The position numbers and the translations under genes were made by a program. DNA of 23,047 nt from Stagnihabitans sp039932095 (lineage in GTDB: Bacteria > Pseudomonadota > Alphaproteobacteria > Rhodobacterales > Rhodobacteraceae): positions 1-23,047 of the forward strand of contig JBDTQR010000057.1 in NCBI GenBank assembly GCA_039932095.1, read 5' to 3'. The stretch's first letter is position 1. Each line of letters starts with the position of its first letter. A model generated the notes under the pieces. It was not told the origin of the DNA. It did not search any database and worked only from the letters and a program-made list of their open reading frames with translations. Of this stretch, positions 1 to 6,327 are shown in pieces.

Positions 1-1
1 G

Positions 2-652
2 CAGGCGCAGTCGGTGGCGGTGCCGCGCGATCCGTCCTCGGCGGCATTTCCGGTCTGCGCGGCATTGGTGGTCGAAGGGTCCGACATTTTCGTGCCCGGG
101 GTCAGCCAGAACCTGACGCGCAACGGGCTGTACCTGACTCTGGTCGAGATGGGTGCCGAGATCGAGTTCCAGAACCCGCGCACCGAGGGCGGCGAGCCGG
201 TGGCGGACCTGCGGGTGCGGTTCAGCGGGGCGATGCACGGGGTGGAGGTGCCGCCCGAGCGCGCGCCGTCGATGATCGACGAATATCCGATCCTGTCGGT
301 GGTCGCCGCCTGTGCCACCGGCAAGACCGTGATGCGCGGTATCAAGGAGTTGCGGGTCAAGGAAAGCGACCGGATCGACGCGATGGCGCGCGGGCTTGAG
401 GCCTGCGGCGTCGCCATCGAGGAGGATGACAATACCCTGATCGTTCACGGCTTGGGCGCTGGTCAAGTGCCGGGCGGGGCAACTTGCGCGGTGCATCTGG
501 ACCACCGGATCGCGATGTCTTTTCTTGTGCTGGGGATGGCGGCGAAAAAGCCGGTTTCGGTCGACGACGCCTCGCCCATTGCGACCTCTTTTCCGATCTT
601 CGAGGGCCTGATGGCCGCGCTAGGGGCAAGTCTGAGCCGAGACAACCTCTGA
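2..652 (+). CDS. aroA: 3-phosphoshikimate 1-carboxyvinyltransferase (EPSP synthase), 5'-truncated
   Basis: This enzyme transfers the enolpyruvyl group of PEP to shikimate-3-phosphate, the sixth step of the shikimate route to aromatic amino acids, in the cytoplasm. The frame is open from base 2, so the gene starts outside the window and only about the C-terminal half (about 216 codons) is present. Diagnostic stretches are DPSSAAFP near the edge, RAPSMIDEYPILSV, LRVKESDRID and HLDHRIAMSFLVLG, then DDASPIATSFP near the C-terminus. As I recall them, these match the alphaproteobacterial (class II-like) enzymes better than the E. coli type. The motif usually read as PGDPSS is PRDPSS here, a minor oddity. 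The gene ends in TGA and is followed 59 bp later by a small membrane protein on the same strand. Function is certain at the family level. Confidence 0.96.
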   Translation, partial: QAQSVAVPRDPSSAAFPVCAALVVEGSDIFVPGVSQNLTRNGLYLTLVEMGAEIEFQNPRTEGGEPVADLRVRFSGAMHGVEVPPERAPSMIDEYPILSVVAACATGKTVMRGIKELRVKESDRIDAMARGLEACGVAIEEDDNTLIVHGLGAGQVPGGATCAVHLDHRIAMSFLVLGMAAKKPVSVDDASPIATSFPIFEGLMAALGASLSRDNL

Positions 653-711
653 GAGATTTACGCTTCATTTCGGGGCAGGCCGCGCCTAGCATCCGGCCAG
701 CGGGGAGTGTG

Positions 712-1200
712 ATGCAGAGCAGATGGTATCTTTGGGCGTTGCCCGTGGTGACCTTGGCGGCCTTCGGGGTGCTGGCGCTGTGGTTCGAGCCGCAGGTGCA
801 GGCGGCGGCGGGTGGCTTGTTGCCGTTTGACCTGCGTGTCACCGGCTATTCGCTGGCCGAAGCGCGGGCGTTTCTGACCGCTCTGACCCCGGACGGACTG
901 GCGCTGTATCAGGGGCCGGTGCGGGCCACTGACACGCTGGTGCCGATCCTGTGCACCCTGACCGTCTGTCTGCCGGTGCGATATTGGCACTGGGGCTGGA
1001 CGCTGCCGGCGCTGACCTATGGTCTGCTGGATCTGGCCGAGAACTTGGCGGTGTCCATCCTGCTGAAAACCGGGCCAACGGTCGAAGCCGGGCCGGTGAT
1101 GATCGCCTCGACCTTGACGATGGCGAAATTCGCGGCATTTGCGGTCGCCGCGTTGATTGCGCTTTGGGGGCTGTGGCAGGCGCGTCGATGGCAGAGGTGA
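712..1200 (+). CDS. Small integral membrane protein, function unknown
   Basis: The predicted protein has 162 residues and about four hydrophobic segments: near residues 7-26 (LWALPVVTLAAFGVLALWF), around 77-95, around 98-120 and at the C-terminus (AKFAAFAVAALIALWGLW). It ends in a short basic tail, ARRWQR. The frame is open further upstream into aroA, but ATG at 712 is preferred: it follows the aroA stop and has a GGGGAG ribosome site (702-707) five bases ahead. I recognise no family and assign no function. The next gene starts inside its last codons, which suggests translational coupling, and the whole run from aroA to the SDR may be one transcript. It interrupts what in many alphaproteobacteria is a direct aroA-cmk neighbourhood. 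Confidence 0.8.
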   Translation: MQSRWYLWALPVVTLAAFGVLALWFEPQVQAAAGGLLPFDLRVTGYSLAEARAFLTALTPDGLALYQGPVRATDTLVPILCTLTVCLPVRYWHWGWTLPALTYGLLDLAENLAVSILLKTGPTVEAGPVMIASTLTMAKFAAFAVAALIALWGLWQARRWQR

Positions 1201-1553
1201 TTGGGCGGTGGGATGATGTCTTTGGGCCCTCGACATCTGAGGTGCAGACGGTCGGATTGGCGTTGCGTGGGCTGATCCGGGCGCTGCATCCCGCGGTGGT
1301 GGAGGTGGCGCGGCCCGGTGATCGGGCCGTCAGCTTTGGCCATGGTCCGCGCAAGATGAAGGACAGCTATGCCTATCTGATGCCGCAGCGGAGTTGGGTC
1401 AATCTGGGCTTCTATCAGGGGGCCAGTCTGTCTGACCCGTTTGGCCTGCTGGAGGGCACGGGGAAGGCGCTGCGCCATGTCAAGGTCCGGGACGCTGACC
1501 TGCCGGTGGGTCTGCGTGAACTGTTGGTCGCCGCACGGGCTGATCGCATTTGA
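1188..1553 (+). CDS. DUF1801 domain-containing protein
   Basis: The 121-residue protein has the usual length and motifs of DUF1801 (YdhG-like, small soluble alpha/beta proteins of unknown biochemical role). The hallmarks are the central aromatic-rich stretch RSWVNLGFYQGASLSDPFGLLEGTGKALRHVKVR and a preceding HGPRKMKDSYAYLMP. ATG 1188 is chosen because the domain begins a few residues later. It overlaps the end of the upstream membrane-protein gene by 13 bases. The overlap argues for co-translation, but it may only reflect compact packing. No catalytic residues can be named. The family call is fairly safe; the function is unknown. Confidence 0.82.
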   Translation: MAEVIGRWDDVFGPSTSEVQTVGLALRGLIRALHPAVVEVARPGDRAVSFGHGPRKMKDSYAYLMPQRSWVNLGFYQGASLSDPFGLLEGTGKALRHVKVRDADLPVGLRELLVAARADRI

Positions 1554-1602
1554 CTTGGGGGCGTGGCCGCGGGAGAGGTGGGCCGGACAGAAGAGGAAGT
1601 GC

Positions 1603-2190
1603 ATGATCTTCACGGTGGCGATTGACGGTCCGGCGGCGGCGGGCAAGGGGACCATCGGGCGAGCCGTTGCGGCGCGGTTCGGCTTTGCCCATCTGGACAC
1701 CGGACTGCTGTATCGGGCCGTCGGGGCCAAGGGTGGCGATCCGGTGGCGGCCGCGCTGGATCTGTCGGCGGCGGATCTGGAGCGTGATGATTTGCGCAGC
1801 ATGGCGGCGGGGCAGGCGGCGTCACGCGTGGCGGTGATCCCCGAGGTGCGGGCGGCGCTGGTGGCGTTTCAGCGGCGGTTTGCCCGGGCCGAGGGCGGCG
1901 CGGTGCTGGACGGGCGCGACATCGGCACTGTGATTTGCCCTGAAGCCGAGGTGAAGCTGTATGTCACGGCCTCGGCCGAGGTCAGGGCTCATCGGCGCTG
2001 GTTGGAGGTTGGCGGCGATGCGGCCATGGTGTTGGCCGAGGTGGTGGAGCGTGACCGGCGCGATATGGGCCGGGCCGAAGCGCCGCTGAAGGTGGCTCCC
2101 GATGCGGTGGTGCTTGATACTTCGGTGATGACGGTTGACGCGGCGGTGCAGGCGGCGGTTGATGTTGTTTTGGCACGAAAGAGGGACTGA
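1603..2190 (+). CDS. cmk: (d)CMP kinase (cytidylate kinase)
   Basis: This cytoplasmic enzyme phosphorylates CMP and dCMP with ATP to the diphosphates and so feeds pyrimidine nucleotide pools. The 195-residue protein begins MIFTVAIDGPAAAGKGT, with the P-loop GPAAAGKGT at residues 9-17. It continues with FGFAHLDTGLLYRAVG (the substrate-binding YR region), the GRDIGTVICPEAEVKLYVTA block and the lid/C-terminal RDRRDMGRAEAPLKVA and DTS motifs. ATG 1603 is chosen over an upstream in-frame opening because the P-loop must lie near the N-terminus and a strong AGAGGAAG site lies at 1592-1599. The SDR gene follows after one base. In many alphaproteobacteria cmk sits between aroA and rpsA. Here aroA is close, but no rpsA follows. 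Confidence 0.95.
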   Translation: MIFTVAIDGPAAAGKGTIGRAVAARFGFAHLDTGLLYRAVGAKGGDPVAAALDLSAADLERDDLRSMAAGQAASRVAVIPEVRAALVAFQRRFARAEGGAVLDGRDIGTVICPEAEVKLYVTASAEVRAHRRWLEVGGDAAMVLAEVVERDRRDMGRAEAPLKVAPDAVVLDTSVMTVDAAVQAAVDVVLARKRD

Positions 2191-2191
2191 C

Positions 2192-2959
2192 ATGCAGATA
2201 TCGGATTTGGCGGGCAAGGCGGTCTTGATCACCGGGGCCTCGACGGGGATCGGCGCGGCGGTGGCGCGGGAATTTGCGGCACAGGGTGCATGGGTCGGGC
2301 TGCACTACAACAGCTCGGTTGACGCGGCAGAGGCGTTGGCTGCCGAGATTGTGACGGCGGGGGGCAAGGTCACGCTGATCCGGTCGGATATGTCGACCGG
2401 GGCCGGGGCCAAGGCGGCGGTGGATCTGGCCGTGGCGGCGTTCGGGCGGCTGGACGGGCTGATCAACAACGCCGGCGGCATGGTACGGCGGGTCAGCTAC
2501 GAAAACGCCAGCGAGACGGATTATGACGAGATCATGGACCTGAACGCGCGCTCGGTGCTGGTGGCAAGTTCCGCGGCCATTCCCCATCTGAAAGCGGCCG
2601 GCGGCGGGTTCATCATCAACACCTCCTCGATCGCGGCGCGCAATGGCGCGGGCGGCGGGGCCGGGCTTTATGGTTCATCCAAAGCCTTTGTGTCGAATGT
2701 GACGCGGGGCATGGCCAAAGAGTTGGTCCCGTTCGGCATCAGGGTCAACGCGGTGGCCCCCGGGGTGATCGCGACGCCGTTTCACGAGCGCTATTCGACC
2801 GATGCCCAGATGACGGCGATGGTGGCGACCATTCCACAGGGACGGGCCGGGGTGGCGCAGGACTGTGTCGGCACGTTCCTGTTTCTGGCGAGTGCCGCAC
2901 TGTCGGGCTATGTCATCGGTCAGGTGATCGAGGTCAATGGCGGGCAGTTGATGCTATGA
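2192..2959 (+). CDS. SDR-family NAD(P)-dependent oxidoreductase
   Basis: A classical short-chain dehydrogenase/reductase of 255 residues. It shows the cofactor motif TGASTGIG (residues 14-21), NNAG for fold stability, the catalytic serine in NTSS (S146), the YxxxK pair Y160/K164 and the later PG motif (VAPGVIATPF). The substrate is not evident; homologues act on sugars, 3-oxoacyl groups or secondary alcohols. ATG 2192 has a GAGGGA site at 2181-2186 and lies one base after the cmk stop, so it is probably co-transcribed with cmk. The gene ends at ATGCTATGA, where an overlapping ATG opens a short repeat-encoded frame. An upstream in-frame start (2135) would run into cmk and is rejected. Confidence 0.92.
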   Translation: MQISDLAGKAVLITGASTGIGAAVAREFAAQGAWVGLHYNSSVDAAEALAAEIVTAGGKVTLIRSDMSTGAGAKAAVDLAVAAFGRLDGLINNAGGMVRRVSYENASETDYDEIMDLNARSVLVASSAAIPHLKAAGGGFIINTSSIAARNGAGGGAGLYGSSKAFVSNVTRGMAKELVPFGIRVNAVAPGVIATPFHERYSTDAQMTAMVATIPQGRAGVAQDCVGTFLFLASAALSGYVIGQVIEVNGGQLML

Positions 2960-3066
2960 CCGCGTCCGCAATGTCGGTGTCCGCAGTGTCGGTGTCCGCA
3001 GTGTCGGTGCCTGCAGTGTCGGGGCCCGCAGAGTCGGGGCCCGCAGAGTCGGGGCCCGCAGTCTGA
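2956..3066 (+). CDS. Possible 36-residue pentapeptide-repeat micro-ORF, doubtful
   Basis: An ATG at 2956 overlaps the SDR stop codon (ATGA) and opens a 36-codon frame ending in TGA at 3064-3066. It would encode a low-complexity peptide made of five-residue repeats of the form S/P-A-V/E-S-V/G, for example SAVSV repeated and then PAESG repeated. It is entirely built from the 15-bp tandem repeat at 2965-3063, and the unit is a multiple of three, so every frame shows a repeat. The stop-start overlap is the arrangement used for translational coupling, but it could be chance. No family is recognised. It is listed because it would be missed by length cutoffs. Confidence 0.2.
   Translation: MTASAMSVSAVSVSAVSVPAVSGPAESGPAESGPAV
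2965..3063 (+). repeat. 15-bp tandem repeat, six full copies plus a partial
   Basis: Direct repeats with period 15 start at 2965, 2980, 2995, 3010, 3025 and 3040, with a partial seventh copy at 3055. The first three read TCCGCARTGTCGGTG and the later ones drift to CCCGCAGAGTCGGGG. Copies 2 and 3 are identical to each other, as are copies 5 and 6, a gradient typical of slippage-driven expansion. It lies between two convergent genes (the SDR and the molybdenum hydroxylase large subunit). The repeat count is probably variable between strains. Confidence 0.95.
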
Positions 3067-3075
3067 ACTGCGGGC
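3054..3075. terminator. Intergenic hairpin between convergent genes (possible terminator)
   Basis: The arms GCCCGCAG and CTGCGGGC are perfectly complementary (8 bp) around a 6-base loop. The left arm is the last partial copy of the 15-bp repeat. The hairpin sits between the convergent SDR and hydroxylase genes, where a bidirectional terminator would be expected. Neither strand shows a proper T-run after it, so intrinsic termination is uncertain. Confidence 0.4.
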
Positions 3076-3091
3076 GCGTCGTTGGTCTGGA

Positions 3092-5257
3092 CTACATCTC
3101 GCCCATTCGCGTGCCGGGATAGAACGGCAGGCTGCGTTGGCGATTGCCGGTCAGCTTGGCCCAGGCGTTGGCGATCGACGGGGCCACGCAGGGCACCCCG
3201 GTCTCACCCACCCCGCCCGGGGCTGCGTCGCTGTTGACGATCTTGATGCCAATGGTCGGCATCTGCCCCAGTTTCAGCATCGGATAGGTGTTGAAGTTCT
3301 GGGTCTGGGGTTTGCCTTTTATAAAGGTCATCTGGCCCCACAGCGTCGCCGACATGCCATGGGTGATGCCACCCTGGATCTGCGCCTCGATCGAACCGGG
3401 GTTGACGGCCACGCCGCAATCAATCGCGCAGAACATCTTGCCGATGGTCAACTTGCCCGAAGACGATTTCGACACCTCGGCCACCATGGCGATGTAGCTG
3501 CCAAAGCCGCTCATGAACGCGACGCCGCGGGCTGTGCCGTTGCCGGGAGGGCTGGACCAGTTCGACAGCTTTTCCACCGCCTTCAGCACGCCCATGGCCC
3601 GCGTGTTGCCATTGGGTCCGCTTAGCATATCCTTGCGGAATTGCAGTGGATCGGCCCCCGCAAGTGTGGCCATTTCGTCAATCGCACATTCCACCGCAAA
3701 GGTGTTGTAGCTTTCGCCGACCGAGCGCCAATAGCCGAGCGGGATGTCGCAGGGCACCAGCGGAATGAACTCCACCCGGCGCGACGGGATCGTGTAGGGC
3801 AGATCGACCGCGCCGGACAGGGCACCCGTATCCTCGGGGTTGTTGGACGAGGAATAGCCGCGCTGGACGTTGATCGAGGCCGAGACGTTGCGATAGATCA
3901 GGTCGCTGAGCTTGCCCTTGTTGTTCAGCGCCGCCTTGACGCGGATCTGGGCATAGGGGCGGTAGAAGTCGTTGCCGAAGTCCTGTTCGCGCGACCAGGT
4001 CAGCTTGACCGGCACTCCGGCCGCTTTCGACATGTTGATCGCCTGGGCGACATAATCCGTCTCGAACTTGCGGCCCAGACCGCCACCGAGGAAGGTGGTG
4101 TGAACGGTGATATTGGCCGCCGGAACCCCGGTAAGCGTGGAGGCCAGACCGGTGATGAACTGCTGGCCCTGGGTGGGAACCCAAATTTCCACCGAATCGG
4201 CGGTGACCGAGGCGGTGCAATTCATGACCTCCATCGTGGCGTGGGCGAGGAACGGCAGTTCATACGTCACGTCAATCGACTTTTGCTTGGCGCCGATCTT
4301 GGGCGAGCCGACATCCACTGCAACGAAAGTGGCCACAGTCGTCGATTCGGTCAGCGCCTTGGCATTGGCGGCCAGTGCCGTGGAATCAACGGCGTCAAGA
4401 TCCGTGGGCAGCGTCCAGATCACCGAATTGGTGATCGACCGCGCCACCTGCATCGCCGTCCAGGTATCATCGGCAATCACGCCGACCGCCTTGCCGAGAT
4501 TGACCAGCGTCACGCCGCTGCGGCCCGCGGGCATTGTCTTGACGGTGCCGCCGATGGTCGGGCAATGGCAGACCGCGCCGAACTTCATCCCAGGCACCTG
4601 AACGTCGATGCCGAACACGGCAGAGCCGTCAACCTTGGCGGGAATGTCCAGCCGGTTCATGCGTTTGCCGATAAAGCGGGTTGTGGTGGCCAGAGTGGCC
4701 GAGGTCGGCGGCTTCATTCTTGCCGCGACCTTGACGACGTCGGCGAAATTGGCGGTCTGGCCGCCGTTCACCAGCGTGCCGCCCTGACCAAGGCTCCACG
4801 TGCCGCCGAATTTCTTGTTGGCTGCTGCGATCAGGGTTTCGCGGGCGATGGCGGCTGCCATTCTGAGCGGGGCATACCATCCGCGAGTCGAGGTGCTGCC
4901 GCCGGTCAATTGGGCGCCAAACAGCGGGTTGCCATAAGGGTTCGGCGACGCCGTGCTGGCGGGGGCATGTTCAGCGCGGACCTGATCCCAGTTCAGGTTC
5001 AACTCCTCTGCGACCAGCTGCGCGAGACCGGTCAGGATGCCTTGACCCATCTCGGTCGAGCCGAGAACCACGGTGACGATGTTGGAGCTGTCGATCTTGA
5101 CATAGGCACCAACGATGCCGGAGCCCGGGACGACTGCTTGCGCGGTGCGACCGCCCAGGGTGATGGCGAAGGGCACCATCAGCGCTGCGGCTGTGCCACC
5201 GATGAAACCCCGGCGACCGACCTTGCGCGGCGCGACGCTTGTATTGCTGTTCTGCAT
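3092..5257 (-). CDS. Molybdopterin-dependent hydroxylase large subunit (IorB / aldehyde oxidase family), Tat-exported
   Basis: The catalytic subunit of a xanthine-dehydrogenase-family enzyme, which hydroxylates an aldehyde or N-heterocycle at a molybdenum centre and passes electrons to the 2Fe-2S partner. It has 721 residues, typical of the IorB/COG1529 branch with no FAD subunit. A twin-arginine signal is visible: R15-R16-G-F-I-G-G followed by a hydrophobic stretch, so a periplasmic location is likely. Other motifs are LGGGLGRKFE in the Mo-cofactor region and GVGETG near the C-terminus, whose E685 matches the catalytic glutamate. ATG 5257 is preferred because AAGGA lies eight bases ahead; a GTG at 5281 overlapping the upstream stop is the alternative. 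The substrate cannot be read from sequence. No cytochrome c subunit or maturation factor lies nearby. Confidence 0.9.
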   Translation of the reverse strand: MQNSNTSVAPRKVGRRGFIGGTAAALMVPFAITLGGRTAQAVVPGSGIVGAYVKIDSSNIVTVVLGSTEMGQGILTGLAQLVAEELNLNWDQVRAEHAPASTASPNPYGNPLFGAQLTGGSTSTRGWYAPLRMAAAIARETLIAAANKKFGGTWSLGQGGTLVNGGQTANFADVVKVAARMKPPTSATLATTTRFIGKRMNRLDIPAKVDGSAVFGIDVQVPGMKFGAVCHCPTIGGTVKTMPAGRSGVTLVNLGKAVGVIADDTWTAMQVARSITNSVIWTLPTDLDAVDSTALAANAKALTESTTVATFVAVDVGSPKIGAKQKSIDVTYELPFLAHATMEVMNCTASVTADSVEIWVPTQGQQFITGLASTLTGVPAANITVHTTFLGGGLGRKFETDYVAQAINMSKAAGVPVKLTWSREQDFGNDFYRPYAQIRVKAALNNKGKLSDLIYRNVSASINVQRGYSSSNNPEDTGALSGAVDLPYTIPSRRVEFIPLVPCDIPLGYWRSVGESYNTFAVECAIDEMATLAGADPLQFRKDMLSGPNGNTRAMGVLKAVEKLSNWSSPPGNGTARGVAFMSGFGSYIAMVAEVSKSSSGKLTIGKMFCAIDCGVAVNPGSIEAQIQGGITHGMSATLWGQMTFIKGKPQTQNFNTYPMLKLGQMPTIGIKIVNSDAAPGGVGETGVPCVAPSIANAWAKLTGNRQRSLPFYPGTRMGEM

Positions 5258-5277
5258 GATGGTGGTCCTTTGCTGGG

Positions 5278-5721
5278 TCACAGGGTCTTGATGGCGTCTT
5301 TGATCCGGGCGTAGGTGCCGCAGACGCAGACATTGCCAAGCTCACCGGCGATTTCACCGCCACGGTGGCCTGCCTTCATTGCACCGACCGTCGACATCAG
5401 CATGCCCGACTGGCAGTAGCCACATTGCGGCACCTGATGTTCGACCCAGGCCGCTTGCGCCAACTTGCCCTGCGGATCGGTGGCCAGACCCTCGACCGTC
5501 ATGATCTTGCGGCCGGACGCTTCCTGCACGCTCATGTCGCAGGACCGTTCGGGCTGGCCGTTCACCAGAACCGTGCAGGCACCACAAACCTCGATGCCGC
5601 AGCCGTATTTGGTGCCGGTCATGCCGAGATGGTCACGCAAGACCCAAAGCAGGGGCATTTCGCCATTGGCGACGGTGACGGGATAGGATTGTCCGTTGAT
5701 ATTAAGGTTATAGGTCGGCAA
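5278..5721 (-). CDS. 2Fe-2S small subunit of molybdenum hydroxylase (IorA-like), TTG start
   Basis: The electron-transfer partner of the large subunit, 147 residues. The N-terminal plant-type ferredoxin domain carries C41, C46, C49 and C61, and the C-terminal helical domain carries C100-x2-C103 and C132-x-C134. All eight ligands for the two 2Fe-2S clusters are therefore present. The start is set at TTG 5721, where a full GGAGGA site (5728-5733) is six bases ahead and MPTYNLNING is the normal beginning of the fold. The frame stays open upstream to another TTG at 5814, but those 31 residues look non-coding. It is transcribed first, with the large subunit following almost without a gap. It has no signal of its own, so it presumably rides out with the Tat-carrying subunit. 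Confidence 0.92.
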   Translation of the reverse strand: MPTYNLNINGQSYPVTVANGEMPLLWVLRDHLGMTGTKYGCGIEVCGACTVLVNGQPERSCDMSVQEASGRKIMTVEGLATDPQGKLAQAAWVEHQVPQCGYCQSGMLMSTVGAMKAGHRGGEIAGELGNVCVCGTYARIKDAIKTL

Positions 5722-5727
5722 GGCTGT

Positions 5728-5733
5728 TCCTCC
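5728..5733 (-). promoter_or_regulatory. Ribosome binding site that decides a TTG start
   Basis: On the minus strand this reads GGAGGA, a near-perfect anti-16S match, followed by six bases and then TTG (5721). No ATG or GTG lies at a usable distance in frame before the ferredoxin fold begins, so the site fixes the start of the small subunit. Confidence 0.75.
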
Positions 5734-5786
5734 GGTCAAAGCCGTGTCCGGCTTATGGCAAATCTGGCTGCGGTGTCGGTGCTGGA

Positions 5787-5802
5787 GGGGCTGATGTGCC
5801 CC
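5787..5802 (-). other. Hairpin in the presumed leader of the hydroxylase operon
   Basis: The arms GGGGC and GCCCC pair perfectly (5 bp) around a 6-base loop, about 66 bases upstream of the small-subunit TTG start. It could be part of a structured leader. It is too small to match the molybdenum-cofactor riboswitch, and no such motif is claimed. Confidence 0.3.
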
Positions 5803-6173
5803 AAGGGATGACAAATTCGTGATACCATCAGACCTTGAGCAAATCCATTAATTCCAAGGGGAAAAGCCTAATCTCAGGTGCTAGGATGGCGCGGAAATCG
5901 GGCATAGACCCTGAGTTTATCCGGTCAACTTGACGGTTTACGGCGAAATTTAGCGGAAAAAATGGCGGTTGCAGGATTGGTCTTGATTTCGCCGGACTAA
6001 TGCCATATTTGGCCGGATTTTTTTGGGGGATGGTTGGCCGGGTATTTATCAGGCAACCAATTAATGCGCGGTGGGGTGGCTTGAGTCTAATACAATGAAT
6101 TAGCCTGAGTTTTGTCGGACGGCAGGCCAGCTTCCGACGTCATGGCCAAGCGGGGCCCGCCAGTGCGAAAGCC

Positions 6174-6199
6174 TTCGATTATGGCTTGAACGAATCGAA
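6174..6199. other. Inverted repeat TTCGATT / AATCGAA
   Basis: Two perfectly complementary 7-base arms (6174-6180 and 6193-6199) are separated by 12 bases. They lie upstream of the LacI-type palindrome in the promoter region of the import cluster. The 19-base centre-to-centre spacing would put both arms on nearly the same face of the helix, as for a dimeric regulator. The role is unknown. Confidence 0.35.
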
Positions 6200-6220
6200 A
6201 GCTTCGGCAATGGTCCGACT

Positions 6221-6236
6221 CGGAAACCGTTTTCCG
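6221..6236. promoter_or_regulatory. Candidate LacI-family operator
   Basis: The 16-bp sequence CGGAAACCGTTTTCCG is symmetric at seven of eight base pairs and is centred on CG (6228/6229). This is the layout of LacI/GalR-family operators, whose halves meet at a central CpG. It lies 92 bases upstream of the binding-protein start, in front of a cluster that encodes its own LacI-family regulator (9362-10375). The pairing of protein and site is an inference from form and position. Confidence 0.6.
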
Positions 6237-6274
6237 TGGCAAGAAACTGCATAAGCGGTCCTGAAATGTCGCTG

Positions 6275-6286
6275 GAAAAGCTTTTC
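6275..6286. other. Perfect 12-bp palindrome GAAAAGCTTTTC
   Basis: A perfect dyad centred 47 bases before the binding-protein ATG, close to where the transcript or promoter is expected. Its centre is GC rather than CG, so it does not fit the usual LacI-family operator. It could bind another regulator or form a small hairpin in the leader. Confidence 0.4.
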
Positions 6287-6327
6287 TGAACAGTGCCGCC
6301 ATGCAGACGGCGCAAAGGGAGGAAGAT

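Larger units (their letters stand above)
5815..6327. other. AT-richer divergent intergenic region, no convincing gene
   Basis: This stretch separates the minus-strand hydroxylase operon from the plus-strand sugar-import cluster and must hold both promoters. By hand count, 5821-5880 plus 5881-6120 contains 142 G or C in 300 bases (47 percent), well below the flanking genes. It includes a seven-T run at 6018-6024 preceded by a weak 4-bp hairpin (6002-6013), and the palindromes listed separately at 6174-6199, 6221-6236 and 6275-6286. No -35/-10 pair is good enough to call. The only long frame crossing it, on the minus strand into the binding-protein gene, has no recognisable content. Confidence 0.7.

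Noticed and set aside
3641..5314. 557-codon plus-strand frame opposite the hydroxylase large subunit
   Set aside because: Its composition is that of a GC-rich antisense shadow. The minus-strand gene has clear family motifs and a Tat signal.
5787..5802. Molybdenum-cofactor riboswitch in front of the hydroxylase operon
   Set aside because: Only a single 5-bp hairpin is visible; the multi-stem architecture of that riboswitch is not seen.
6002..6024. Small hairpin followed by seven T, resembling an intrinsic terminator on the plus strand
   Set aside because: The stem is only 4 bp, it is separated from the T-run, and there is no plus-strand gene upstream to terminate.
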